A stretch of DNA of 39,584 bases, from assembly GCA_024653675.1 (NCBI GenBank), contig JANLIB010000094.1:1-39584 (forward strand). The letters are read 5' to 3'. Below the pieces are notes generated by a model that ran no database searches, was not told where the DNA came from, and was given only the letters and a program-made list of their open reading frames with translations. Each line of letters opens with the position of its first letter. Position 1 is the first letter of the stretch. This DNA is from Gallionella sp. (lineage in GTDB: Bacteria; Pseudomonadota; Gammaproteobacteria; Burkholderiales; Gallionellaceae). The translations under genes were made by a program, and so were the position numbers. This document shows positions 15,658 through 23,404 of the stretch, one piece after another.

Positions 15658-16779
15658 TTAGTTGGATGGAATAGCTTTCAGAGCGGGCGGTAATTTCTGA
15701 TTTTTGTAAAGATTACGCAAGGATTCGAGAAGTCGCTCGCCAGGCGGCCTGGCACAGTGCAGATAAACCCTGAATAACCCGCAAAAGCTCATTTTACGAT
15801 AACGGATCGCGACCTCCTCGTCGCTCGGTCCGTCCGGGAGTCCGAGGTGAAGTGTCATATTATGGTGCTCAACGGCAAAAAGCGGGGCATCCCATAGAAA
15901 TTGCGCCGCACCTACTCTGGGCAGCCGGATATGGAAGTAGCCATGGATACCCATCATATCGAGTGCGCCTCCCCAGCGTTTTTTCCACTGAAGCAGATCA
16001 TCTTCCGGGCGCCCCAGCGAAGATCCCATGTCGTAATAGTCAAAGCCATTTTCGATCGCCCATTCAAGCGCGAGGTAAAAATTGATGGAGTTGGTTTCAC
16101 TCAGACGTTTGGAGTCGGAAAATATCATCTCTGGATAGCCGAAACGGATCGAACTCCAGTAGCGTATTCCCGCACGGGTGGTCACGCATCCGGTCTGGCA
16201 GGCGACCGCCTCGTTTCCCAGCATTACTAATTCAAGCCGCCCGAATTTCTGCGCCACCCTTCGAACCTCATCCGATCTCATTTGTGAGGCGCCGGGGCCG
16301 TGCCTTGCGCTTGCGTAGGGGCGGAGCATTTCCCGCTCTGCGCGGTTGATGCCGGTAATGTCGAGCACTTGTTGCATTCTATAGCGGCCCCGGCTTTTGC
16401 GCAGCCTGCGGCGCAATTCGCTTTCGAAGCCAGCCATGATCTCTTCGATCGGCTTTCCGAGCGGTACGATGAAGTGCAAAGACCGCGGCACGCGCAATGC
16501 GCCCGGGATCGGCATTTCGCTGACAATTGCGGTACGGTTTGATATATCCAGGCTCATTCTGCCGGTACAGACTTCAACGTCAGCGCCGAGCAGCGCCTTG
16601 GCCCATTCCCGCCGCGTTTTTCGGCCTGCATAGAGGATATCGCAGAGGCTGTTATTGCGGTGCGTGAGCCTGGTGATTTCCCATCGCCAAAGGCATGCGC
16701 GTCCAAGCTGTTCTCTTAATGATGCGGCTGTTTCTCTAAGCGAGAATCGCAGAGATGGTGATATGAGTTCCCGCATCAT
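15658..16779 (-). CDS. FemAB/BioF2-like GNAT acyltransferase
   Basis: A 373-aa protein of the FemAB-like/Acetyltransf_6 type. Diagnostic segments are the helical SELRRRLRKSRGRY near the middle, the strand RYWSSIRFGYPEM, and GFDYYDMGSSLGRPEDDLLQ followed by WKKRWGG, the usual final GNAT-like strand and loop. Relatives transfer acyl or aminoacyl groups, and one group is associated with exosortase-type loci. The longest frame starts at GTG 16818; ATG 16779 is preferred, although neither has a strong ribosome site. It lies downstream of the GT61 and ACP genes on the same strand. The donor (CoA, ACP or tRNA) is unknown. Confidence 0.75.
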   Translation of the reverse strand: MMRELISPSLRFSLRETAASLREQLGRACLWRWEITRLTHRNNSLCDILYAGRKTRREWAKALLGADVEVCTGRMSLDISNRTAIVSEMPIPGALRVPRSLHFIVPLGKPIEEIMAGFESELRRRLRKSRGRYRMQQVLDITGINRAEREMLRPYASARHGPGASQMRSDEVRRVAQKFGRLELVMLGNEAVACQTGCVTTRAGIRYWSSIRFGYPEMIFSDSKRLSETNSINFYLALEWAIENGFDYYDMGSSLGRPEDDLLQWKKRWGGALDMMGIHGYFHIRLPRVGAAQFLWDAPLFAVEHHNMTLHLGLPDGPSDEEVAIRYRKMSFCGLFRVYLHCARPPGERLLESLRNLYKNQKLPPALKAIPSN

Positions 16780-16863
16780 TGTTGCCGTTGTATGGATTTC
16801 ACCGGCTTCGGCAGGCACATGGAAATTGCCCGAAATAAGATGAATAGGTTAGGCATGGGTGAT

Positions 16864-17943
16864 TCATGCCGGAAAAAGATCAAGGGTGCGTTCCACCTCG
16901 GTGGGGTCGATGCTGAAACCACTGCCTTTCGGGGTGCCTACGACGAAGCCGAAATGCTGGTTATCACGGTCTGTCAGAGGCTTTAACGCGCTGACGAACC
17001 GGTTGGGCGGCTGCAAGGTTAATAACGAGCAACAGGATTGCAGTACAGCAATACCATGACAGAGTTGGCTACCCTCTACTCCCGCCACGGTTCGGGCTCC
17101 GGCACAGGCTGCAACTATGGTCGGAACATCAGCTTTCATCGGGTCGAGAATGCGAAAGCCCCGCCGGTCGCGCAGGCGCTCGGCAATCTCCATTTCATTT
17201 TGCAACAGACGCAGTTCTCCCATTTTGCCACGAAGAATAAATACGCCGGGATGAGTATCAGCCCTGATATGGGAAAGCAATCGGTTGCTCAAGGCGCGAA
17301 ACCGCAAATGCCTGTTCCTGTTCTGTCCCAGGTCCTCAAAGATTATGAGTTCCTTAAAAAAAGCGTTATGCAGACGCTCCGGCTTCATGCCCAGCCAGTC
17401 TTCATAACCCAGGGTGTGCAATCCGGCGGGCTGCGCCGTGGTCACGGGAATGCCTTCGGCACATGCCAGCGGATAGGTCAGGCAATCGTCTATCAGCCAT
17501 GAACCAAAGTATCTGTTTCCCCCCGCTGTGCAATATACGGCGCCGCAATCAATCTCTGTTTCCACTCGTACCAGTGGCAACCGGCTGGATCGGGGCGCCA
17601 GCCATGAATGGGCATCATCCTTGTAGAGCGCGCCATCAATTAACCAGACGTCTTTCAGCAGAAAGCCATGCGTAGGCTTGTGAAAGATACTGCCGCCTTC
17701 CATTGCGCGGCGCGGGTGCTCTGAAGTAAAAGCCCAGCCTGTTATACGTTCGATCTGACCGGGCAGGAAAAAGGCTGGGGGGGAAATGGAAGTTTCGCCC
17801 GGAGCGATCTCCCATGTTTTGATTGATGCGCTTTCCAGGGTGCGCGGCGCCTTACGGGTAAGAATCTTTCTAAGAATGTGTTCAATAGCGGCAAACGTCC
17901 ATATTGGACGGACTTTTCTTGCCACGGAATGAATTACAGACAT
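16864..17943 (-). CDS. Glycosyltransferase family 61 protein (DUF563)
   Basis: A 359-aa protein with the GT61 pattern: YFGSWLIDDCLTYPLAC in the middle, VFILRGKMGELRLLQNE, then the C-terminal AACAGARTVAGVEGSQLCHG and LLTLQPPNRF. GT61 enzymes are inverting transferases for xylose, GlcNAc and other sugars. A longer frame opens at TTG 17994, but ATG 17943 has AAAGG five bases upstream and leaves 47 bases after the ACP stop. It probably adds one residue of the repeat unit or a side branch. Confidence 0.8.
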   Translation of the reverse strand: MSVIHSVARKVRPIWTFAAIEHILRKILTRKAPRTLESASIKTWEIAPGETSISPPAFFLPGQIERITGWAFTSEHPRRAMEGGSIFHKPTHGFLLKDVWLIDGALYKDDAHSWLAPRSSRLPLVRVETEIDCGAVYCTAGGNRYFGSWLIDDCLTYPLACAEGIPVTTAQPAGLHTLGYEDWLGMKPERLHNAFFKELIIFEDLGQNRNRHLRFRALSNRLLSHIRADTHPGVFILRGKMGELRLLQNEMEIAERLRDRRGFRILDPMKADVPTIVAACAGARTVAGVEGSQLCHGIAVLQSCCSLLTLQPPNRFVSALKPLTDRDNQHFGFVVGTPKGSGFSIDPTEVERTLDLFPA

Positions 17944-17990
17944 GCGGCCTTTCTGTTGGACGGAGTAAATGCATAAGTCAGACGAACATT

Positions 17991-18233
17991 TCAACCCTTT
18001 TTGCGCGCAATAAAATTTGCAATCCGGTCGATGGAATCGAGGTTGTCGGGCAGCATCTCGCTGTCCTCAACCTTGATGCCGAAGGTATCTTCGATAAAGA
18101 AAATTACTTCGAGCACACCCGTGGAGTCGATGATGCCCCGATCCAGCAGCGACGCTCCGTCTTCAAGCACTGCCGGGTCTGCTACGTAAAAGTTCGATGT
18201 TATGAAAGCGCGAACCTGTTCTTTGGTTTCCAT
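17991..18233 (-). CDS. Acyl carrier protein
   Basis: An 80-aa stand-alone carrier protein. The attachment motif is GIIDSTGVLEVIFFIEDTFG, with Ser37 as the predicted phosphopantetheine site, followed by an acidic helix as in ACPs. AAAGGA lies upstream of the ATG. It precedes the GT61 gene by 47 bases and follows acyltransferase 3. Dedicated ACPs are known in exosortase-type polysaccharide loci alongside acyl ligases. Here the CapK-like enzyme (11220) could load it, and the FemAB-like protein or acyltransferase 3 could accept its cargo. The link is inference from co-location. Confidence 0.92.
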   Translation of the reverse strand: METKEQVRAFITSNFYVADPAVLEDGASLLDRGIIDSTGVLEVIFFIEDTFGIKVEDSEMLPDNLDSIDRIANFIARKKG

Positions 18234-18300
18234 TTAGAGCATTTTCCTTTCAAGCTAATAGACAGCAAACTCTATCAAATGCTTCATGCTGCCAACTGCC

Positions 18301-19206
18301 TTACATTGCATATTTTGAAGCATTGGGTAAGATTCTTTTAAGAAGAATAATTAATAAAAATGACATTAGAAAAACAACAAGAGGTATATTCAATCCAGAA
18401 GCAAGTTTTGTATGAAAAATGATCATATAGCAGAACGGGTGTATTAGATAAATACCTAATGTGCATTCCGATAGCCAGTTAATGTTGATTCCTGCCGGAT
18501 GAAATCGATTAAACAGTAAAACTGCAGCACTTATGCCGATACCCAGTAAGTAAGGTACTCCAATGCCAGGCATGGGCAATATTGATAGATAAGCAGCCAT
18601 TGCCAGAATGAATAGAAGCAGCGCAAACCGGACCGGTTTTAGCATAGCATAGTAATAGGCAAGAAAATTTCCAACTAGGACGCCATTTACCGCATGTGCA
18701 TATTGAGCGATTGGTGTACCGATTTGTAGTGACCACGGTCTCCAAGCAGGAGCCATAATAAAAATTAAGATTGCTGATGCTGCGCACACATATCCGATTA
18801 AACATGGCGTTAAACGATTTTTTAACCAATCAAATACTGATAGGGTTATAAAAATGAAAGGCATGTACCACAAATGAATACTGGGGCCAGCTAAAACTCC
18901 AGAAATAATTCCATTGTCAAGTGGGATTAACGGCTTGTGTCTCGCGAGATTAATTACCCCATAAAATACAAACCACACAAGCCAAGGTATTAACAGCCTT
19001 TTGGCTCTGTTCATCACGTTCCTGGAATCCTTGTTGCTTTGCCCTGAAAGATAAAAGGAAAGAATAACAAATATGATCAGGCCTGAATAAGCTATATCAC
19101 GGCCTACAGTGCTTGAGTGGAACCATATAATACCAAAGGCGCTAATTATCCGTAGAAGCTCAATATCCTGTCGTTTTTCATTATATTTGGCTATGTGCAT
19201 ACGCAA
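18301..19206 (-). CDS. Acyltransferase 3 family membrane protein
   Basis: A 301-aa integral membrane O-acyltransferase (OafA/WecH type) with about 8-10 transmembrane segments. The N-terminus shows DIELLRIISAFGIIWFHSST with the conserved His30, later RAKRLLIPWLVW, and the C-terminal ECTLGIYLIHPFCYMIIF. These proteins move acetyl or other acyl groups across the membrane onto sugars. The gene is notably AT-rich relative to its neighbours, like the sulfotransferase at 5126, suggesting separate acquisition. A second ATG two codons in is possible. Confidence 0.88.
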   Translation of the reverse strand: MRMHIAKYNEKRQDIELLRIISAFGIIWFHSSTVGRDIAYSGLIIFVILSFYLSGQSNKDSRNVMNRAKRLLIPWLVWFVFYGVINLARHKPLIPLDNGIISGVLAGPSIHLWYMPFIFITLSVFDWLKNRLTPCLIGYVCAASAILIFIMAPAWRPWSLQIGTPIAQYAHAVNGVLVGNFLAYYYAMLKPVRFALLLFILAMAAYLSILPMPGIGVPYLLGIGISAAVLLFNRFHPAGININWLSECTLGIYLIHPFCYMIIFHTKLASGLNIPLVVFLMSFLLIILLKRILPNASKYAM

Positions 19207-19308
19207 GTTCTCCCACCAAGTAGATAGTTCAATAGTAGAACTCTTCGCCGCGATGTCTTGTTCGCGCCCTTTATACTGGGTGCATAGCGCGCTTTTGGTT
19301 TCATTAGG

Positions 19309-20340
19309 TTAGCCCAAGCAGGGGTAGAAACCGCTCATTCTGAAGGCAAGCAGGGCAGGCATAAATTTTCCGTCTGAACCATGCACGCGGCTGGCGACCA
19401 TGTCATAGCGACGAAGCTGGAACCGGTCTGCTTCCTGTCCATTATTCCCCCACGTAGTGGTCACCGCCCGGCGATAGCCGGCTTGTTCGACTGCGTGGGC
19501 GGTGCGGGCATCAGAGTTGCCGTTGGGATAGCAAAATGTTTCGATGGGTTGCCCGATGCGGTCTTGCAACACGTGGCGTGACTCTGCAACCTCATAGGTA
19601 AGCGCGCGATTATCACATTCCGGCATTAGACAATGCGTCATGCTATGCGAGCCGATTTCGTGACCATCTGCCGCCAGTTCGGCAATTTCCGCGAAGGACA
19701 TGAGTCGTGCGAAATCGGGTGCCGAGGTTGCGCCTGAAGCTTCAACAAGCGTTTCAACAAGACGCAGTCTCGCTTCCAATCCAATGCCCTTTGAAGCATT
19801 CACCACGTTGCTCAACAGGCTACCCGGACCGCTTGCGGATAATCCGGCTTCTGTCAATATCCTCATCAGCTTCTCTTCTCCACCGCGTGCCTGCTTGAGC
19901 AAAGCGAGAATCGCGAAACCCAGGCGATCATGCCACAGGAGCTCCTGCCGCTCGACAGCTTTCACCGGAACAAAAAAAGATGCCTTGATGTGATGCTTCG
20001 CAAGCACCGTCCGCGCATATCTGTAATTGTCATACTGGGCGTCGTCAAAGGTAATGGCGAGCAACGGTCGCGCCGGATTCTCACCGCTCAGGTAGCGCTC
20101 ATGCTGAGTCACGAGCGTACCGCAATCAAAATTTTCGGTAAAAAAATTCAGAAATGCATCGAGTTCTTCCGGCGTCACGGCTAGCCCAGGATAAGGATAG
20201 GACTGACGGTCAACTTCAGGGAGCACACGGTGAAAGGTCGCAATCGAGAGATGCATGCGGCCGCGCCGCGCAGGCGCTGTAAGTCTTATCAAGAAAAGGA
20301 GCCGGGCGATGCTGTTGCGAAGTATTGTTTTGCTGCTCAT
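19309..20340 (-). CDS. Polysaccharide deacetylase (NodB domain, CE4)
   Basis: A 343-aa CE4-type deacetylase. Catalytic motifs are AITFDDAQYDNY (Asp99 and Asp100), DGHEIGSHSMTHC supplying the His pair, and FCYPNGN. It would remove N- or O-acetyl groups from the polymer or a lipid-linked intermediate. The N-terminus has a modest hydrophobic stretch (IARLLFLIRL), not a classical signal peptide, so its side of the membrane is unclear. It starts a same-strand run with acyltransferase 3 and the ACP. Confidence 0.9.
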   Translation of the reverse strand: MSSKTILRNSIARLLFLIRLTAPARRGRMHLSIATFHRVLPEVDRQSYPYPGLAVTPEELDAFLNFFTENFDCGTLVTQHERYLSGENPARPLLAITFDDAQYDNYRYARTVLAKHHIKASFFVPVKAVERQELLWHDRLGFAILALLKQARGGEEKLMRILTEAGLSASGPGSLLSNVVNASKGIGLEARLRLVETLVEASGATSAPDFARLMSFAEIAELAADGHEIGSHSMTHCLMPECDNRALTYEVAESRHVLQDRIGQPIETFCYPNGNSDARTAHAVEQAGYRRAVTTTWGNNGQEADRFQLRRYDMVASRVHGSDGKFMPALLAFRMSGFYPCLG

Positions 20341-20530
20341 AAATAGAAAACGATGTGGGACAAGATAGCTTAACTACAAAGAGATGGAAATGCAGGAGTT
20401 AACATATTTGATTCAGTTCCCCACATCTCACGGCTTACCGCAAAAGCAGGATCATCAATTGAAACACTGCCATGCCGGAGCCAATGTACTTAAAGCCACA
20501 AATAGCCTTCACTAATGTTTAGATTTAGGA

Positions 20531-22360
20531 TTAATCCAGTTCGAAAGCCGTCTCATAATTCTGCTTGAGCGCCGGATCCTGTTCTTCCTTACGCAGGTAG
20601 CAATTGCCTACCACGAGGACATCCAGTTCGGTGCCCATGAAGCAGCGAAACGCATCTTCCGGTGAGCCCACAATGGGTTCGCCGCGCACGTTGAAGCTGG
20701 TATTAACCAGTAGCGGACAACCTGTCTTGCGCTCAAAGGCTGACAACAGCGCGTGGTAGCGCGGATTAGTATCTTTATGAACGGTTTGAATGCGTGCCGA
20801 GTAATCTACATGCGTAACAGCGGGAATGTCGGAGCGGGGAACGTTTAGCTTGTCTATGCCGAAGAGTTTATTTTCTTCGGCAGTCATTTCGCGGCGCCGA
20901 GATTTCACCACACCTGCCACCAGCAGCATGTACGGACTGTCGCCGTCCAGTTCGAACCAGTCACTGACGCGCTCGCGCAATATCGATGGCGCGAATGGCC
21001 GGAACGACTCGCGGTACTTGACCTTGAGGTTGAGCGTCTTTTGCATGGTTGGTGAGCGCGGATCGCCCAGGATCGAGCGATTGCCCAAGGAACGTGGGCC
21101 GAACTCCATGCGACCCTGGAACCAGCCGAACGCCTTGCCCTGTGCCAGATCTTCCGCACTGTTGTCAATTAAAGTAGCGTCTTCGAGTACAGTAAACTTC
21201 GCGCCGCAACTGTTCAGGCGCGCCTCGATATCGGCCTGGGTAAATGCCGGACCAAGGTAAGCGCCCCGCATGGCATCACCACTTGCTTGCCGCTTCTGGC
21301 CGAGTTGCATGTGATAGCCGGCCAGCGCGGCACCCAGAGCCCCGCCCGCATCACCCGCCGCAGGCTGGATATAAATATGTTCGAAGCTGCCGTCGCGCAA
21401 TATCTTGCCGTTTGCTACGCAGTTGAGCGCAACCCCGCCCGCCATGCACAGATTGCTGATCCCCGTTTCCTTGCGCAGTGACCGCGTGAGCCGCAATACC
21501 ACTTCTTCAGTGACGGCCTGAATTGATGCGGCCAGATCCATGTGCTTTTGTGTTAACAACTGATCAGGTTTGCGTGGCGGGCCGCCGAAAAGATTGTCGA
21601 ATTTCCTGTTGGTCATGGTCAGGCCGGTGCAGTAGTCGAAGTACGACATATCCAGCCTGAACGATCCGTCCGGCTTAACGTCTATCAGGTGTTTGAACAT
21701 CAATTCCGCGTATTTCGGCTCGCCATAGGGGGCGAGTCCCATGACCTTGTATTCGCCGGAGTTAACCTTGAAGCCGGTGTAATAAGTTACGGCTGAGTAC
21801 AACAGGCCAAGTGAATGCGGGAAATGGATTTCCTTGATCACCTCAAGGGTATTGCCTTTTCCGATCGCAACGGAGGTCGTTGCCCATTCCCCGACACCGT
21901 CCATCGTCAGTACGACAGCCTCTTCAAAGGGCGATGGGAAGAAAGCGCTCGCTGCGTGGCTGAGATGATGTTCGCTGAACAACAACTGTTTGTTCCAGTT
22001 TCCGTCTCTATCCAGTTTACGGAACTCCTTCATCAGAAGATCTTTCAGGAAGAGTTTTTCCCGCAACCACAAGGGGATCGCCATCGAAAATGACTTGATA
22101 CCGCGCGGTGCGAATGTCAGGTAGGTCTCAAGCAGCCGCTCAAATTTAAGAAACGGTTTGTCATAGAACACGATGTGATCCACATCGCCAAGCCCGATGC
22201 CGCCTTCAGTCAGGCAATAGCCAACCGCATGCACTGGAAACCGGGAATCATGTTTCTTGCGCGTGAAACGCTCTTCCTGAGCAGCGGCAACGATGCGTCC
22301 GTCCTCGATCAACGCCGCAGCGCTGTCGTGATAAAGCGCAGAAATCCCAAGAACACGCAA
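20531..22360 (-). CDS. Carbamoyltransferase (NodU/TobZ family)
   Basis: A 609-aa O-carbamoyltransferase that uses carbamoyl phosphate and ATP to carbamoylate a sugar hydroxyl. The N-terminal YrdC-Kae1-like domain shows GISALYHDSAAAL (His11) and EEHHLSHAASAFF-type metal ligands (His131, His132, His135) followed by LTMDGVGEW (Asp154). The C-terminal domain includes NTSFNVRGEPIV and SPEDAFRCF. Length is normal. It is the last gene of a compact unit after SxtJ and DUF5989, an arrangement seen with carbamoyltransferases in surface-polysaccharide loci. Confidence 0.95.
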   Translation of the reverse strand: MRVLGISALYHDSAAALIEDGRIVAAAQEERFTRKKHDSRFPVHAVGYCLTEGGIGLGDVDHIVFYDKPFLKFERLLETYLTFAPRGIKSFSMAIPLWLREKLFLKDLLMKEFRKLDRDGNWNKQLLFSEHHLSHAASAFFPSPFEEAVVLTMDGVGEWATTSVAIGKGNTLEVIKEIHFPHSLGLLYSAVTYYTGFKVNSGEYKVMGLAPYGEPKYAELMFKHLIDVKPDGSFRLDMSYFDYCTGLTMTNRKFDNLFGGPPRKPDQLLTQKHMDLAASIQAVTEEVVLRLTRSLRKETGISNLCMAGGVALNCVANGKILRDGSFEHIYIQPAAGDAGGALGAALAGYHMQLGQKRQASGDAMRGAYLGPAFTQADIEARLNSCGAKFTVLEDATLIDNSAEDLAQGKAFGWFQGRMEFGPRSLGNRSILGDPRSPTMQKTLNLKVKYRESFRPFAPSILRERVSDWFELDGDSPYMLLVAGVVKSRRREMTAEENKLFGIDKLNVPRSDIPAVTHVDYSARIQTVHKDTNPRYHALLSAFERKTGCPLLVNTSFNVRGEPIVGSPEDAFRCFMGTELDVLVVGNCYLRKEEQDPALKQNYETAFELD

Positions 22361-22372
22361 TTCCCTCTCCTC

Positions 22373-22522
22373 TCAGAACAACGTGTAAATAAACGGCGCA
22401 ATTGCCGAACCCTGGGCCAGCACAATCAGCACCCCGAGAATAGCCATCATCACAAAAATCGGCCACAGCCAGTATTTTTTTCTGGCGCGCAGGAAGGCCC
22501 AGAGCTCTTTGATCATTTCCAT
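22373..22522 (-). CDS. DUF5989 family small membrane protein
   Basis: A 49-aa single-pass protein found by translating the gap between SxtJ and the carbamoyltransferase. It begins MEMIKELWAFLRARKKYWLW, continues with a hydrophobic span, and ends LAQGSAIAPFIYTLF. The ELWxFLRxRKK start and SAxAPFIYTLF end are the DUF5989 signature. AAGAGG before the ATG supports the start. It begins 9 bases after the SxtJ stop and ends 12 bases before the carbamoyltransferase start, so all three are probably co-translated. Function unknown. Confidence 0.9.
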   Translation of the reverse strand: MEMIKELWAFLRARKKYWLWPIFVMMAILGVLIVLAQGSAIAPFIYTLF

Positions 22523-22531
22523 ATCAGCCTC

Positions 22532-22951
22532 TTAAAATTGATTATTCATGGAACCGGGAGGCGGCCCCGGCGGCTCACGCAGCATCCAGTATGAATCTTC
22601 ATCTGGTTGGAATTTCAGGCGCAAGGGGTCTTTTCCGGTGAGTCGTATCACCATACCGAGCGGAGTTATTACAACATAGAAAAGGATGCCCAATGCAATT
22701 GGGCTGACCACCTTGCCCAGCAGTACGCCAAGCTTCATCCACAGCCGGTTAAGCCCTGCAAGCAACGCCGGTTTCACCAGCGCAACCAGCGCAAACGCTA
22801 TGGCTACGCCAACAGACCACCACCGGATTGCTTCCCCGTGGAACAACGGCCAACCGGCAATTATCAGAAATACAGCCGCAAATACCAAGCCAAATACGCG
22901 GTCGGACGAGCCTTCTATATGCTGTTCTCTGTTAAATTCTTCGTGTGCCAT
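22532..22951 (-). CDS. SxtJ family membrane protein
   Basis: A 139-aa protein with about three membrane segments (FGLVFAAVFLIIAGWPLF, VGVAIAFALVALVKPALL and a third near SPIALGILFYVVITPLGM) and a C-terminal cytoplasmic tail DPLRLKFQPDEDSYW that is characteristic of the SxtJ family. The family name comes from a saxitoxin cluster where it sits beside a carbamoyltransferase. Here it is the first gene of the SxtJ-DUF5989-carbamoyltransferase unit. It may anchor or assist the carbamoyltransferase at the membrane, but no function is established. Confidence 0.88.
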   Translation of the reverse strand: MAHEEFNREQHIEGSSDRVFGLVFAAVFLIIAGWPLFHGEAIRWWSVGVAIAFALVALVKPALLAGLNRLWMKLGVLLGKVVSPIALGILFYVVITPLGMVIRLTGKDPLRLKFQPDEDSYWMLREPPGPPPGSMNNQF

Positions 22952-23082
22952 GGTAATAATCCTTGATCAGGCCTTCAAGAGGCATTTCGCAAAATGTATT
23001 GAATCATAACCTGAATCAGTGAGCTTTTCCATGTTATCACTTTCAGACGATAACCCGATTACTCCAGCATAGAACTAAACAA

Positions 23083-23152
23083 CCACCAGCTAAAGCTGGT
23101 GGGTTTGAATTACGGACTGAAAGTCCGGATACGCGTCGCCTGAACGACGCGT
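23083..23152. repeat. Three consecutive hairpins (IS200/IS605- or REP-like remnant)
   Basis: Hairpin one is CCACCAGCT-AA-AGCTGGTGG (23083-23102), hairpin two CGGACT-GAA-AGTCCG (23113-23127), and hairpin three ACGCGTCG-CCTGAA-CGACGCGT (23131-23152). Such strings of short perfect stems resemble transposon ends or flanks of the IS200/IS605 or REP type. No TnpA, TnpB or RAYT gene is nearby, so this would be an orphan remnant. Confidence 0.65.
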
Positions 23153-23181
23153 CTTAACAACTGGCTCCACTGCACTATCAC

Positions 23182-23295
23182 CCCCTTCTCCCGCAGGCGG
23201 GAGAAGGGTTGGGGATGAGGGTCTATGTGAGGCAACAAATGTGGCTATAGCTCAACGTCCCTCGCCCTAGCCCTCTCCCGCCTGCGGGAGAGGGG
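23182..23295. repeat. Nested palindromic dispersed repeat, copy A
   Basis: Two arms, 23182-23221 and 23259-23295, are inverted copies of each other, and each arm itself contains a palindrome (CTTCTCCCGCAGGCGGGAG and its partner). The same element recurs at 26122-26233, with a degenerate arm at 1136. It is non-coding and MITE-like. Confidence 0.88.
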
Positions 23296-23349
23296 ATTTG
23301 TGTCGCAATTTCCATTCAACAATTGACTTGGAAAGCTGAAGTAACTTCG

Positions 23350-23376
23350 CAGCTAAAGCTGACCGGCTAAAGCCGG
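23350..23376. repeat. Paired short hairpins related to 23083
   Basis: CAGCTAAAGCTG is followed by CCGGCTAAAGCCGG. Both share the GCTAAAGC core with the first hairpin at 23083, so the two sites may be the ends of one decayed element into which the palindromic repeat at 23182 lies nested. Confidence 0.6.
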
Positions 23377-23404
23377 TGGTTTAAACCTTATGATTGATAA
23401 TTAT

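Larger units (their letters stand above)
22952..23404. other. Repeat-filled intergenic stretch
   Basis: About 450 bases between SxtJ and an SGNH gene, mostly made of repeats: a run of three hairpins at 23083-23152, a nested palindromic repeat at 23182-23295 and another hairpin pair at 23350-23376. The SxtJ promoter is expected in 22952-23080 but no convincing boxes were identified. Confidence 0.6.
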
